DNA of 64,000 bases from JAAZZY01 sp964612505 (GTDB taxonomy: Bacteria > Chlamydiota > Chlamydiia > Chlamydiales > JAAZZY01), in the NCBI GenBank assembly GCA_964612505.1, contig CAZTEX010000002.1, positions 61,943 through 125,942 on the forward strand, written 5' to 3'. The position numbers and the translations under genes were made by a program. Numbering within the stretch: position 1 is the stretch's first letter; every line of letters begins with the position of its first letter. The notes under the pieces were generated by a model. That model worked only from the letters and a program-made list of their open reading frames with translations. It made no database searches and was not told where the DNA came from. Shown in pieces: positions 18,744 to 28,734 of the stretch.

Positions 18744-18757
18744 TTTTGAGAGCTTTA
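18732..18757. terminator. Weak bidirectional hairpin between lepB and ileS
   Basis: AAAGCTCT (18732-18739) and AGAGCTTT (18749-18756) can form an 8-bp stem with a 9-nt loop, overlapping the lepB stop. A T-rich loop but no proper T run follows, so termination strength is uncertain. Confidence 0.35.
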
Positions 18758-21700
18758 TTAACTCGCTTTCTCTAAGAGGATGACAGCAGACTCTCCGTTA
18801 ATATCCCACTCAGCCCCTTCTAGAGAGCTTTCAAAAACCACTTCTGTAGCTAAGACTTCACTCTGCACATAATCTTTAAACTGATGGAAAGCATGTTGAA
18901 CTTTTTCACTCGTCGCTATTTTTAAACGGATGCGATCGGTTTTTTCCAATCTTGCATCTCTTCTCATCGTTTGAATTTTATTGACAAGCTCTCTGGCAAA
19001 ACCCTCATCAATCAACTCTTCTGTTAATTCAACATCAAGTGCTAAAGTGATATTGCCTAGGTTTGCAGCAACCATCCCATCTTTAACATCTCGCTGTATT
19101 TGAATATCTTCTTTAGTTAATTCTATCGTTTGCCCTTCGACTTCAATCGATATTGGCTTATCATTCAATAAATCTTGTAAAAGAGCTTGGTCGAGTTCTT
19201 GAACTTTTGCTTGAACAAATCGCATAAGAGGTCCAACTTTTTTACCTAGAACTCTAAAATTAGGAGTCAATTTAAGGTTAACTAGTTGATTCTCGTCTTC
19301 ATAAAAAACAACCTCTTTCACATTAAGCTCATCGCGGATTAGATGCACTTGGCTCTCTAAAAATTCTTTTTCAGAAGCATCCCCAATCGCAATATGCAGT
19401 TTGGAAAGTGGCTGACGAACTTTGATGCGGTGCTCTTTTCTGATGCTGTGCCCTAAACTCACAGCAGATTGAAGCGCCTTCATTTGCTTTTCAAGCCAGA
19501 TGTTGCGCCAATCTGTGCGATAAATCGAAGAATCACAGAGGTGGACAGATTCAAATTCCTTGTCAGGATTGACTAGATTTTTGTAAATGATATCACTCAA
19601 AAATGGCATAAAAGGGGCAATGATTTTACATGTTTCGACAAGGACAACATATAGCGTTGAAAAAGCTTCTTTGCGATCATCTGTTGTCTCACTACTCCAA
19701 AATCGACGACGCGATCTGCGAATATACCAATTGGTTAACTCATCCATAAATTGAATAATAGGCTCAATAGCAGCGCTTAAATCATAAATATCCATGGCTT
19801 TTTCAATGGAGTTAATCAATTGATTTAGCTTAGAAATAATCCAACTGTCTAAAAGTGCATGAGGCTTTCTAAATTCTTTAACAGGGTCCCATTGATAGAT
19901 ACGGGCATAGGTAACAAAGAAGTTGTGAGCATTCCAAAAAGGCAAGAGAGTTTGTCTAAAAATTTGCTCTACTCCCTTTTCTTTAAAACGCATATCTTCT
20001 CCTTTGACAACAGGAGTACTTAATAGATAGAGCCTCAGAGCATCGGCACCATATTGGTGAACCACTTCCATAGGATCTGGGTAGTTTTTAAGGCGTTTAG
20101 ACATTTTTTGCCCGTCTTCAGCTAAAATAATGCCATTGACTATCGCATTTTTAAAAGCAGGGCTATCAAAGAGGGCAGCTCCCAGCACTGTGAGAGTGTA
20201 AAACCAACCTCGAGTTTGATCTAACCCCTCAGCAATAAAATCAGCTGGAAAAATTTTATTCAATAAACCCTTATTCTCAAAAGGATAATGGTTTTGAGCA
20301 TAAGGCATCGATCCGGATTCAAACCAACAATCAAAAACACCTTCAGTACGTTTAAAAACTTTACCACTTTTGTCTTTGAAGACCAGCTCATCAATAAAGT
20401 GCCTATGCAAGTCATTGACCTTCTCACCCGTATATTTTTTGAATTCATCCAAGCTACCAACAACAATGCGCTCTCCATCTTCCGCTTCCCAAATTGGAAT
20501 AGGAGTTCCCCAGTAACGATTGCGACTAATCGCCCAATCGCGGGCATTTTCAAGCCATTTTCCAAAACGCCCCTGTTTGAGATGCCCTGGCATCCAGTAA
20601 ATGCTTTGATTGGCTGCCAAAATCTTATCTTTAATTTTTTCAACGGCTACAAACCAAGATGTTGTCACACGATAAATTAATGGCGTATCTGTTCGCCAAC
20701 AAAATGGATAACGGTGATGAATCGTTCCCCGATAAAAAAGACGACCCTTTGCTTTTAAGCGTGCGATAATATCTTTATCGGCTTCTTTAACAAACTGCCC
20801 TTGGTATTCTGGAATAACCTCTGTAAATTTACAATTAGCATCAATAGGACAAACAGGATCAATTTGGGCCGCTTTACAAGTATAAAAGTCATCTTCGCCA
20901 AATCCTGGCGCCATATGAACAATCCCTGTCCCATCCTCTGTGCTAACAAAATCTGCAGATAATACTTTGAAGGCGCTCTTATCGTTAAAGTAGTCAAAAG
21001 GAGGGATATATTCTAGCCCTACAAGCTCTTCTGATTTGACTTCTCCCTCAATAGAATACTGACTCTGATCGTTAAAATAATGGTGCAGTCGAGACTGAGC
21101 TAGGATATAGATGATACCTGATTTGATCTCTTTTACTTTGACATAAGTAATATGAGTACCCACGCAGGCTGCCAGGTTAGAGACAAGTGTCCAAGGAGTC
21201 GTTGTCCAAACAAGAAGTTGAGTATTCGGGTCCTTTTTCAATGGGAATGTGATGACAATCGAGGGGTCATCCACCTCTTTATAATTGAGGTTTGCTTCAA
21301 AGTTAGATAGCGGTGTTCCTAATTGTGCAGAGTAGGGCATCACTTTAAAGCCTTGATAAATTAGATCTTGCTTATATAGCTCAGAGAATACCCACCAGAT
21401 GCTCTCCATGTATGAAGGATCCATGGTCAGATAGGTTTGATCAAAATCAACCCAACGACCTAGCCTAGAAATAATCACTTCCCACTCTTTAACGTATCTC
21501 AAGACAATTTTGCGACATTCTTCATTAAAACGACCAATTCCAAAATTAATAACGTCATGAGCCCCCTTGATGTTATGAGCTTTTTCAATCTCGTTTTCAA
21601 CGGGCAACCCATGACAGTCCCAGCCAAAGCGCCTAGGGACATAGTACCCTTGCATGGTCTTATAGCGAGCCACCACGTCTTTAATGGTGCTGGCAAGAAT

Positions 21701-21871
21701 ATGGCCATAATGAGGTAGCCCTGTGGCAAAAGGAGGCCCATCAAAAAAAGAGTAGAGGGGCTTTTTTTTGCGTTGTTGAACTGATTTTAAAAAAATATCT
21801 TGATCTTTCCATTCTTTTAAAACTTTTTCTTCTAGTTCGACTAAGGATTGGCCTTCAAGTGAATCAAACAT
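18758..21871 (-). CDS. ileS: Isoleucyl-tRNA synthetase (eukaryote-like IleS type)
   Basis: A 1037-residue class Ia synthetase. The HIGH motif is PHYGHILAS (about residue 53), the WCHG-type region is RFGWDCHGLPVE, the editing domain (about 200-400) carries TTTPWTLVSN, and KMSKR is GQKMSKRLKN near residue 600. The C-terminal domain with IRRSRRRFW and later beta segments fits the longer IleS form common in chlamydiae and eukaryotes, which often has low mupirocin sensitivity (family knowledge). Transcribed alone from a promoter region shared with the gene at 22067. Confidence 0.97.
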   Translation of the reverse strand: MFDSLEGQSLVELEEKVLKEWKDQDIFLKSVQQRKKKPLYSFFDGPPFATGLPHYGHILASTIKDVVARYKTMQGYYVPRRFGWDCHGLPVENEIEKAHNIKGAHDVINFGIGRFNEECRKIVLRYVKEWEVIISRLGRWVDFDQTYLTMDPSYMESIWWVFSELYKQDLIYQGFKVMPYSAQLGTPLSNFEANLNYKEVDDPSIVITFPLKKDPNTQLLVWTTTPWTLVSNLAACVGTHITYVKVKEIKSGIIYILAQSRLHHYFNDQSQYSIEGEVKSEELVGLEYIPPFDYFNDKSAFKVLSADFVSTEDGTGIVHMAPGFGEDDFYTCKAAQIDPVCPIDANCKFTEVIPEYQGQFVKEADKDIIARLKAKGRLFYRGTIHHRYPFCWRTDTPLIYRVTTSWFVAVEKIKDKILAANQSIYWMPGHLKQGRFGKWLENARDWAISRNRYWGTPIPIWEAEDGERIVVGSLDEFKKYTGEKVNDLHRHFIDELVFKDKSGKVFKRTEGVFDCWFESGSMPYAQNHYPFENKGLLNKIFPADFIAEGLDQTRGWFYTLTVLGAALFDSPAFKNAIVNGIILAEDGQKMSKRLKNYPDPMEVVHQYGADALRLYLLSTPVVKGEDMRFKEKGVEQIFRQTLLPFWNAHNFFVTYARIYQWDPVKEFRKPHALLDSWIISKLNQLINSIEKAMDIYDLSAAIEPIIQFMDELTNWYIRRSRRRFWSSETTDDRKEAFSTLYVVLVETCKIIAPFMPFLSDIIYKNLVNPDKEFESVHLCDSSIYRTDWRNIWLEKQMKALQSAVSLGHSIRKEHRIKVRQPLSKLHIAIGDASEKEFLESQVHLIRDELNVKEVVFYEDENQLVNLKLTPNFRVLGKKVGPLMRFVQAKVQELDQALLQDLLNDKPISIEVEGQTIELTKEDIQIQRDVKDGMVAANLGNITLALDVELTEELIDEGFARELVNKIQTMRRDARLEKTDRIRLKIATSEKVQHAFHQFKDYVQSEVLATEVVFESSLEGAEWDINGESAVILLEKAS

Positions 21872-22066
21872 TCGTTGTATGGGGGGTTAAATTGAAAGAA
21901 AAGTTTAGCTTAAATCGATTGAAAAAGTCTACCCCTTAGGCTGAAGTAAAAAATTTAAATCTTTTTTTTAAATTTTTACTAAACTCTCTCTCCTTTAAAA
22001 AATCTTAATGTTTATTCGTTATTATGTTATTATTTGAGATCAAAATATAACTTTTAGGGTAATAAT

Positions 22067-23701
22067 ATGACCGATTCAACTTTCACAAACTATTCTTCTT
22101 CAGATACATGCTTTGCAAAACCCCCTCTTTCACAGCCATTCTTAAAAGTTCAGACAGCCAAAGAACTCTGCCAAAATGCATTTCTGTATCATCCTAGCGG
22201 AGGAACTTTCTTCGATGAACAATATTTTATTAAAAGGCTCGCTGATTTGAATGATCAAGAACGCTTTAAGGCCTTTGAAACAGCCTTTCTCCATCAACAC
22301 ATCTTCGGTAAAGAAATAGTAGATCAACCCAATCAAATTTTTAATGGTCTTCCCCAAGATTGGAAACAGGGAATATTTGGAGCAAACATTCAAGGAAACA
22401 AAAGTGGGCTATTTTTCAATTTAAATATTGAAAATCAGCAAGGGGTTCAGGCCGCATTTCTAGCCTCTTTATCGCCTCAAGATCGTCAAGCTGCTCTAGA
22501 GAAAATCTTGAAGAATAATATAAACCCACATAACCAGTTTGCCCCTTTATTTGTATCAGGCCGCCCTTTTGAAGCTTTTACCCCAGCTGGCGCTAAAGCT
22601 TTCTTTAAAAGTGTAACCGATCCCAATTTTGCAGAATCTACTCATACATTTTCTTTCCAATTAGACCCCACTTCAGAGGCAATACAATCATTTAATGCAC
22701 AGGGAAAATGCACAGAGCAAAAAGTTTTAGCCCAGCAGTGTTTTTTTCCTCAGCTTGCATCTACAAAAATTGATTGTGAAACAAAAGCAACCCCAGGATT
22801 GCTTTATAGTGCTGGAGAAGACACTTATTGCGATATGACCCTTACTTCCAAAGAAGGAGCTCAAGCAACTCGTCGATATACTTTGCCTAGCGATACAGAG
22901 GCGCTAAACGCGCTGATACAGCAAAATTTTCCCAAACTCAGTTTTAACCCTGCCTTTTCCAATGCGAGTCAAATCGCTCTGCAATATGCTCTAAATCAAC
23001 AAGGGGTTCATTTTATTGAGAAGTTTGAAGGAAACACCATTAAACCCTCTTACGTAAAAGAGGCAGCTCATCAAGTGTTCGATCCCCTCGAAGTTTCTCA
23101 GCAACCATGCCTTAGTAAAGAAACTTTAGAGGCTTTCGCTCCTAAAATGGAATTTTCAACTAATTGTAATCGCAAAATCCAGAATGGAACAGAAATAGGT
23201 GATACTTTTTGCCAATTTGAAATGAAGTCGACAGGTGATGAAATCGTGCCTTGGCATCAAAGAGTATGGCAAACTATTGGTAATTTGAAAAAAAGCGAAG
23301 TTTATATCTCAGCAAGTAGCCCAGCTACGGTAAGCAACTATAGACAACTTTTTAACTTCATTGGCGTCCCGTTTACTAATAGAACTGTTGAAGGTGGTAA
23401 AGAGTTTCTTCAACTTGCTACACCTGTAAATCAAAGTTCTACAGAACAGCCATCTTTGGACATCAACGATTACCTTAACAAGTTCAATAATATTACACTC
23501 AATATCTTTGTTCCTGCAGGAGCTGGTATACTTTTAGCCCTCCATAGCGCCAAGTTTGCACATAGAGCTGCCCATAAAGACTCTATCTCTGCTGGTCGAC
23601 GTATTGCGGGTGTCTTTGTAGGCGCTGTTGGCACATTGACAGGACTTGGTGTTGCTTATGAGCGACTTTCTCGTTTACAAGGCTACATGCAACCTGCATA
23701 A
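22067..23701 (+). CDS. Unknown protein with C-terminal membrane hairpin
   Basis: A 544-residue protein I do not recognise. It is mostly soluble, rich in Gln, Phe and Ala, with scattered cysteines, and ends in two hydrophobic segments (about 487-507 NIFVPAGAGILLALHSA and 520-537 IAGVFVGAVGTLTGLGV) separated by a basic loop. In chlamydiae a bilobed hydrophobic pair is a hallmark of inclusion-membrane proteins, though here it is C-terminal. A GGGTAATAAT stretch precedes the ATG. The DUF952 gene follows after 31 bp. Confidence 0.6.
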   Translation: MTDSTFTNYSSSDTCFAKPPLSQPFLKVQTAKELCQNAFLYHPSGGTFFDEQYFIKRLADLNDQERFKAFETAFLHQHIFGKEIVDQPNQIFNGLPQDWKQGIFGANIQGNKSGLFFNLNIENQQGVQAAFLASLSPQDRQAALEKILKNNINPHNQFAPLFVSGRPFEAFTPAGAKAFFKSVTDPNFAESTHTFSFQLDPTSEAIQSFNAQGKCTEQKVLAQQCFFPQLASTKIDCETKATPGLLYSAGEDTYCDMTLTSKEGAQATRRYTLPSDTEALNALIQQNFPKLSFNPAFSNASQIALQYALNQQGVHFIEKFEGNTIKPSYVKEAAHQVFDPLEVSQQPCLSKETLEAFAPKMEFSTNCNRKIQNGTEIGDTFCQFEMKSTGDEIVPWHQRVWQTIGNLKKSEVYISASSPATVSNYRQLFNFIGVPFTNRTVEGGKEFLQLATPVNQSSTEQPSLDINDYLNKFNNITLNIFVPAGAGILLALHSAKFAHRAAHKDSISAGRRIAGVFVGAVGTLTGLGVAYERLSRLQGYMQPA

Positions 23702-23732
23702 TAAATCTCTTTTTTCAACGAAGGAGCTTTTT

Positions 23733-24059
23733 ATGACAGTCACTCACTCACCAGACTCTTTATATAAAATACTCTCAATTGCAAATTGGGAAAGTTCTCA
23801 ATATAAAGAGTCTTTGGTTTTAGACTCTGATGATGATCTATTTATTCATTTTTCAACAGAGAATCAGCTTTCTCGTATTTTGACAAAATACTGGCAAGAT
23901 CGAGATTATGTTGTTTTAAAAATCGATCCCAAAAAACTTCTCGGTCAATTAGTTTTTGAAGCCAATCCTGGTGGCGAAAATAAATATTATCACCTCTACA
24001 ATGGCTATATCCCCACTCAAGCAGTCACGGAAGTCAAAAAACATCTTTTATCGAAATAA
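23733..24059 (+). CDS. DUF952 family protein
   Basis: A 108-residue protein with the DUF952 layout: LYKILSIANWESS at the N-terminus, DDLFIHFSTENQLSRIL in the middle and YYHLYNGYIPTQAV at the end. The family resembles ADP-ribosyltransferase-like small folds but its function is not established. I chose ATG 23733 because it has a strong AAGGAG site at 23721-23726; the frame is open further upstream only across the end of the previous gene. Confidence 0.8.
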   Translation: MTVTHSPDSLYKILSIANWESSQYKESLVLDSDDDLFIHFSTENQLSRILTKYWQDRDYVVLKIDPKKLLGQLVFEANPGGENKYYHLYNGYIPTQAVTEVKKHLLSK

Positions 24060-24071
24060 ATAGAGGGACTA

Positions 24072-24656
24072 ATGAGTTCTTCTCAATATTACGATAAAAA
24101 TGCTGATGCATTTTATAATCACACGATGGCTATTGATGTTTCTCATCTATATCAAAAGTTTCTCCCCTACGTTCCTAAACCGGCTAAAATTTTAGATGCA
24201 GGGTGTGGAATTGGTAAGGATACAAAACATTTTCTTCATTTGGGTTATGAAGTCGTCGCTTTTGATGCATCGATCGAAATGGTCAAAAAAGCATCTCAAG
24301 AGACTAATCAACCAGTTTTGCAAGACTCTTTCCAAAATATCCATTATAAGGATGAATTTGATGCTATCTGGGCAAAAGCTGCTTTGCTTCATACCCCCTA
24401 TAACGAACTCCAATTAGTACTCAGCAAACTTCACCGAGCTCTTAAAAAAAAAGGTATCTTTTTTGCTTCATTTAAATACGGCAATACCATGAGAGAAATA
24501 AGTGATCGCACTTTTTTTGATATGGATGAAGAAAAAATTCTTCCCTTTATAGAAGATTATTTTCATGTGATTGATATTTGGCAATATGATGATCTCAGTA
24601 AAGTAGCTCCAAGTCCTAGTAAGGCTTGGTTATGTATCCTTTGTAAAGCGATTTAA
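24072..24656 (+). CDS. Class I SAM-dependent methyltransferase
   Basis: A 194-residue methyltransferase of the small UbiE/tellurite-resistance type: SAM motif ILDAGCGIGKDTKHFL (about residues 40-55), acidic motif VVAFDASIEMV, motif II FDAIWAKAALLHTP and LHRALKKKGIFFASFK. The substrate is unknown. Start ATG 24072 follows AGAGGG; it lies 12 bp after DUF952, probably in one transcript. Confidence 0.85.
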   Translation: MSSSQYYDKNADAFYNHTMAIDVSHLYQKFLPYVPKPAKILDAGCGIGKDTKHFLHLGYEVVAFDASIEMVKKASQETNQPVLQDSFQNIHYKDEFDAIWAKAALLHTPYNELQLVLSKLHRALKKKGIFFASFKYGNTMREISDRTFFDMDEEKILPFIEDYFHVIDIWQYDDLSKVAPSPSKAWLCILCKAI

Positions 24657-24694
24657 TCCTTTCAAAATTAAGTTATAAAATTTGCTTGAAGAGA

Positions 24695-26443
24695 ATGGTT
24701 GATTTTGTCATTTTCTATTTAGCAAATGGATATCTTTATGCGTGTGCTTTTTTAGTTCCCAAGTCATGGGATTTTGTTTTCCATAATTATAAATGGGCTT
24801 ATTTAAAGCATGATCTTTTTGCTGGGATTACCGTAGGACTAGTAGCACTTCCCCTGGCAATGGCATTTGCAATTGCCTCAGGAGCCTCTCCAGAAAGAGG
24901 CATTTATACAGCGATTATTGCAGGGTTTTTAATTTCTTTACTTGGAGGTAGCCGATATCAGATCGGAGGTCCAACAGGCGCTTTTGTTGTTATCATTTTT
25001 GACATCATCCAAAGAAATGGTTATGAAGGCCTCGTCTTTGCCTCTTTAATAGCTGGTGTTATTCTCATTATTGCCTCCCTTTGTAAGCTGGGAGATTGGA
25101 TTAAGTACATCCCCTATCCATTAATTACTGGATTTACAGCAGGCATCGCCGTTCTTATCTTTTCTTCACAAATCAAAGATTTTCTAGGACTTGACATTAG
25201 CCATCTTCCTGCGGACTTTATCGCAAAATGGGGCGTTATTTTCTCCTCACTAAATACCATCCAGTGGCCTTCATTTTGTGTCGCTGCAGGAACACTTACA
25301 CTGATTTTAGTCATTCGCAAATTTTTCCCATTTTTACCTTGGGGCATTGTTTCAGTAGCTTTAGTCACCGCAATTACTTGGGGCTTTCATCTTCCTGTTG
25401 AAACCATCTATACGAAGTTTGGGGAGCTTAAAAGAACACTTCCCACTCCCATCTTCTTATCTTCTGCAGGTCATTTTAATAATTGGCGTTTCTTATTAGC
25501 TGATGCCTCTTGGCTTCCCCTATTGGCCGATGCTTTCACTATTGCTTTTTTAGCTGGAATTGAATCACTTCTTTCCGCCATTGTTGCTGATGGAATGGCT
25601 GGCTCTAAACATCGATCTAACTGTGAACTGCTAGCTCAAGGTATTGCCAATATTGCCTCTTGCACTTTTGGGGGAATTCCTGCCACAGGCGCTATTGCAC
25701 GAACAGCCACTAATGTCAAATCTGGCGCTAAAACCCCCCTTGCAGGAATGATCCATGCTTTAACACTTCTTTTGATCCTGGTCGCTTTTGCTCCTATCGT
25801 CAGTCAAATTTCTTTAGCAGCTCTTTCAGCAGTTCTATTAATGATTGCTTGGAATATGAGCGAAATTGGTCATTTTCTGCATCTTTTTAAGGCCCCTCTG
25901 GGAGATATCGGTGTCCTTTTAACCACTTTTTTACTCACGATCCTTGCCGATTTAACGATTGCTGTTGCTGTCGGGATGATTTTAGCTTCTTTTCTCTTTA
26001 TGAAAAGAGTAAGTGATATTTCAAAAGTGGTTTCCATCGCAGATCTACAAAAAGCGGATGCTAAAGAAGAAGCCTATGATATGGATGCTATTGAGAAAAA
26101 GCAAATACCACCTCATGTTGAAGTCTATGAAATTACAGGACCTTTTTTCTTTGGAATTGCAGATAATCTGAAAACTACTTTAACAAACATTGAGCGTCCA
26201 CCAAAAGTTTTCATTCTTCGAATGAGAAAAGTTCCTGCTATTGATGCAAGCGGTATGTATGCCCTTAAAGAATTCTTCTATAAATGTAAAAAGCAAGGAA
26301 CTCTTCTTTTACTTTCAGGTGTAAGCCCTTCATTGAAAAAGATGTTGATCAAATTTGAACTTAATCAAGAAATCGGGAATGACCATCTCTTTACTCATAT
26401 TGATCAAGCACTTGCCTTTGCAGCTAAATACGTAGCAAAATGA
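24695..26443 (+). CDS. SulP/SLC26 family anion transporter with STAS domain
   Basis: A protein of about 582 residues: multiple membrane spans with the SulP signature (FAGITVGLVALPLAMAFAIASG, then SLLGGSRYQIGGPTGAF), the GIESLLSAIVADGM segment, and a cytoplasmic STAS domain in the last 110 residues (EVYEITGPFFFGIADN...AIDASGMYAL). SulP proteins move sulfate, bicarbonate, dicarboxylates or other anions; specificity cannot be read. The frame extends to a TTG at 24686, but ATG 24695 is preferred. Confidence 0.9.
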   Translation: MVDFVIFYLANGYLYACAFLVPKSWDFVFHNYKWAYLKHDLFAGITVGLVALPLAMAFAIASGASPERGIYTAIIAGFLISLLGGSRYQIGGPTGAFVVIIFDIIQRNGYEGLVFASLIAGVILIIASLCKLGDWIKYIPYPLITGFTAGIAVLIFSSQIKDFLGLDISHLPADFIAKWGVIFSSLNTIQWPSFCVAAGTLTLILVIRKFFPFLPWGIVSVALVTAITWGFHLPVETIYTKFGELKRTLPTPIFLSSAGHFNNWRFLLADASWLPLLADAFTIAFLAGIESLLSAIVADGMAGSKHRSNCELLAQGIANIASCTFGGIPATGAIARTATNVKSGAKTPLAGMIHALTLLLILVAFAPIVSQISLAALSAVLLMIAWNMSEIGHFLHLFKAPLGDIGVLLTTFLLTILADLTIAVAVGMILASFLFMKRVSDISKVVSIADLQKADAKEEAYDMDAIEKKQIPPHVEVYEITGPFFFGIADNLKTTLTNIERPPKVFILRMRKVPAIDASGMYALKEFFYKCKKQGTLLLLSGVSPSLKKMLIKFELNQEIGNDHLFTHIDQALAFAAKYVAK

Positions 26444-26456
26444 AAAAGCCTCTGAT

Positions 26457-26936
26457 TTAGTGTAACTTTTTTTCCATTTTATAATTGATCAGTTCAATGC
26501 CCTCTTTAACAATTTTCTGCTCAACCAATACTGTAAAGCCCTGCTTTTCAAAGAAGCTTTTAGCTGTAATGCTGACCTCTGCAAAAATGGTCTCTATATG
26601 AGAGCTTTTAGCTCTTTTAAAGATTTCTTTCATAAGAGCAAAGCCAACCCCTTTACCGATCCATTCATGATGACAGTAAAAGCAATCAATATGGCCATTA
26701 GGCTCAAATTCAGCAAAGCCAACAATGGCGTCCCCTACAAGGGCTACTATCGGTTTGGTTTTTAAAAACTTTTTTTCCCAACCCTTTACTTCTAGGCTTG
26801 ACGTTGGAGCCCAAACATCGACTTGCTCTTGAGTATAATGTTTAATATTAATCTGATGAACCGTATTAAAGTAAATATGAGCTAGCGCCTCTACATCTTC
26901 AGGTTGATAATTTCTAATAGATATTTTATATTTCAT
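26457..26936 (-). CDS. GNAT-family N-acetyltransferase
   Basis: A 159-residue GNAT: IRNYQPEDVEALAHIYFNTV at the N-terminus, a beta4 strand VGFAEFEPNG, the acetyl-CoA pyrophosphate loop WIGKGVGFALMKEI (about residues 88-101) and SFFEKQGFTVL near the C-terminus, the usual ending of YafP/ElaA-like members. The substrate is unknown. Last of three closely spaced genes (2 bp after the peptidase). Confidence 0.85.
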   Translation of the reverse strand: MKYKISIRNYQPEDVEALAHIYFNTVHQINIKHYTQEQVDVWAPTSSLEVKGWEKKFLKTKPIVALVGDAIVGFAEFEPNGHIDCFYCHHEWIGKGVGFALMKEIFKRAKSSHIETIFAEVSITAKSFFEKQGFTVLVEQKIVKEGIELINYKMEKKLH

Positions 26937-26938
26937 AA

Positions 26939-27964
26939 CTACTTTTCATCATTGTTAGTCCATTTTTCTGCAAAAAGATCTGTTGCGCAGCTTAAAGCTC
27001 TCGCAATACCTAAGTCAACGACAGAATGCCCCCCATCTGGAACCATCCATAAAGCACTATTAGGCCAATGTTGATATAGAGAATAAGCCATCGCTGGAAG
27101 ACATATTGCATCCCAACGACCTTGTACAATAATGGCTGGTAAATGCTCTATTTTTGACATCCTCGATAAGATGTGATTAGGCTCCAGAAAAAATTGATTT
27201 TTTGCATAAAAACAGAAGGCTCTCATCACGCTCAGCACCTGATTTTCATTACGGAGCATCGAATCAACAAACGCTCTATTGGGTCGGCTAGTTGCACAAA
27301 TCATATCAAACTCAATAAAAATGCGAGCAGCAGGTAGATGAATAGCCGGATCTGGATGAAAGACTCTATCATAGTAAGCAGAAACTAAATCAAATCGCTC
27401 TTTTCCTGGAATATGACTTACAACGCTGTCATAAGCCTCTGGAAAAATTTTCCCCATATCATAAAACAGATGCAAGTAATCAGGCTTGCGACAAAGCCAT
27501 ATTCCTCTAAGGATAAATCCCAGGCAGTGTTTGGAATGCGCTTGTCCATATAACAATCCTAACGAAGAGCCCCAAGAGCCACCAAAAACAACCCATTTGT
27601 CGATCTTTAAATGTTTTCGCAGTATTTCCATATCACTGACAGAGTGATGTGGATTATTTTCCTCCATTGAGCAAAAAGGGAGAGATCGCATCGCTCCTCT
27701 TTGATCAAACATAACTACATTCCATCGATTTAAATCGAAAAATTGAGTCATGCTATCACAGCAACCTGCTCCAGGACCACCGTGTAAAACAACCACTGGA
27801 ATCCCTTTGGGATTACCGTAAGTGGCATAATAAAGAGTGTGAAGATCGGAGACTTTAAGATAACCCTCTTCTCTAGGTTTCATGATTGGATAAAGAGAAT
27901 GAGTCCAATTAATTTCTTGATGAGAATGTGGTATTGAAAAAATTTTATCAGAAGAAAAATTCAT
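26939..27964 (-). CDS. pip: Prolyl aminopeptidase (alpha/beta hydrolase, S33)
   Basis: A 341-residue alpha/beta hydrolase matching proline iminopeptidase. HGGPGAG forms the oxyanion region, FDQRGAMRS the conserved loop (normally FDQRGCGRS; two changes here), GGSWGS holds the nucleophile Ser, WDAIC the acid and GGHSV the His. It removes N-terminal Pro from peptides, useful for an intracellular bacterium living on host peptides. It sits between two GNAT genes with gaps of 2 and 6 bp. Confidence 0.9.
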   Translation of the reverse strand: MNFSSDKIFSIPHSHQEINWTHSLYPIMKPREEGYLKVSDLHTLYYATYGNPKGIPVVVLHGGPGAGCCDSMTQFFDLNRWNVVMFDQRGAMRSLPFCSMEENNPHHSVSDMEILRKHLKIDKWVVFGGSWGSSLGLLYGQAHSKHCLGFILRGIWLCRKPDYLHLFYDMGKIFPEAYDSVVSHIPGKERFDLVSAYYDRVFHPDPAIHLPAARIFIEFDMICATSRPNRAFVDSMLRNENQVLSVMRAFCFYAKNQFFLEPNHILSRMSKIEHLPAIIVQGRWDAICLPAMAYSLYQHWPNSALWMVPDGGHSVVDLGIARALSCATDLFAEKWTNNDEK

Positions 27965-27970
27965 ATCTAT

Positions 27971-28516
27971 TTAATATTTTGCATTTTGAAAATTAAAGAT
28001 AACTTTCTCACAATTGTCTAAATGAGGAATAACCTTATTATACTCTTTGAAATGGTTATCAGTATAGCCTTCTATAACACGCTTCCAAAATTTATACGCA
28101 CCGATATTTTTAGGCATAACCATGACTTCCCAATTGCCTTGAAACTTATCAAAACACATCTTGGCTACTTGTCGCCCTATTCCCCTATTCTTAAATTTGC
28201 GAAGAATAAAAAATTGAGCAATATTAAAGTCGATTTTTGAATTGCTTCCTTTTTTATCAACGATGACAAAACCAGCAAGCTCCCCATCAACATGGACAAG
28301 AAAAGGAAATGTATTGTCATCTTCCCAATACTTTTTAAAATCAATGCATTCATAAAGGCCATTTTCAGGAATTGCCCAGCCTTCCTCACCTCCCATATAT
28401 TGGCTCATATCATAGACATAAAAACGACCCATATTTTGAATAATAGGGTAGTCTGCTAAAGAAGCAAGGATTAGTTTTATCTTATTTTGCATCGGATTTA
28501 TTTGAAATTTATCCAT
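27971..28516 (-). CDS. GNAT-family N-acetyltransferase
   Basis: A 181-residue GNAT of a widespread bacterial type: NMGRFYVYDMSQYMG near the N-terminus, GELAGFVIVDK as beta4, FKNRGIGRQVAKMCFD as the acetyl-CoA loop and FWKRVIEGYT near the end. First gene of the unit with pip and the second GNAT. The start (28516) has no clear ribosome site; Met9 is an alternative. Confidence 0.85.
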   Translation of the reverse strand: MDKFQINPMQNKIKLILASLADYPIIQNMGRFYVYDMSQYMGGEEGWAIPENGLYECIDFKKYWEDDNTFPFLVHVDGELAGFVIVDKKGSNSKIDFNIAQFFILRKFKNRGIGRQVAKMCFDKFQGNWEVMVMPKNIGAYKFWKRVIEGYTDNHFKEYNKVIPHLDNCEKVIFNFQNAKY

Positions 28517-28660
28517 TATTTATAGCTTTTTCTTCATGAACTAAAGGAGCCACTCAAAGATTAATTAAGATTATCTATTAAATGCAAAAGCTTTCAAAAA
28601 GAAACCTTCTGCAACAAACTGTAAATATATTTATTAAATCTAAATTTTTTAGAAACCCTC

Positions 28661-28691
28661 TTGACCCTCACGTTGCGTTATTCTCTATTAT
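28661..28691 (+). promoter_or_regulatory. MerR-type promoter with 19-bp spacer
   Basis: TTGACC (28661-28666) and TATTAT (28686-28691) are separated by 19 bp, the long spacer typical of promoters twisted open by MerR-family activators. The spacer begins CTCACGTTGCGT, close to known TipA-type operator half-sites, but the dyad is degenerate. It lies 44 bp upstream of the merR start, suggesting autoregulation. Confidence 0.6.
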
Positions 28692-28734
28692 TATGGCATC
28701 CTTTAAAATCAAAGGGATATTAGAGGGATCGTCA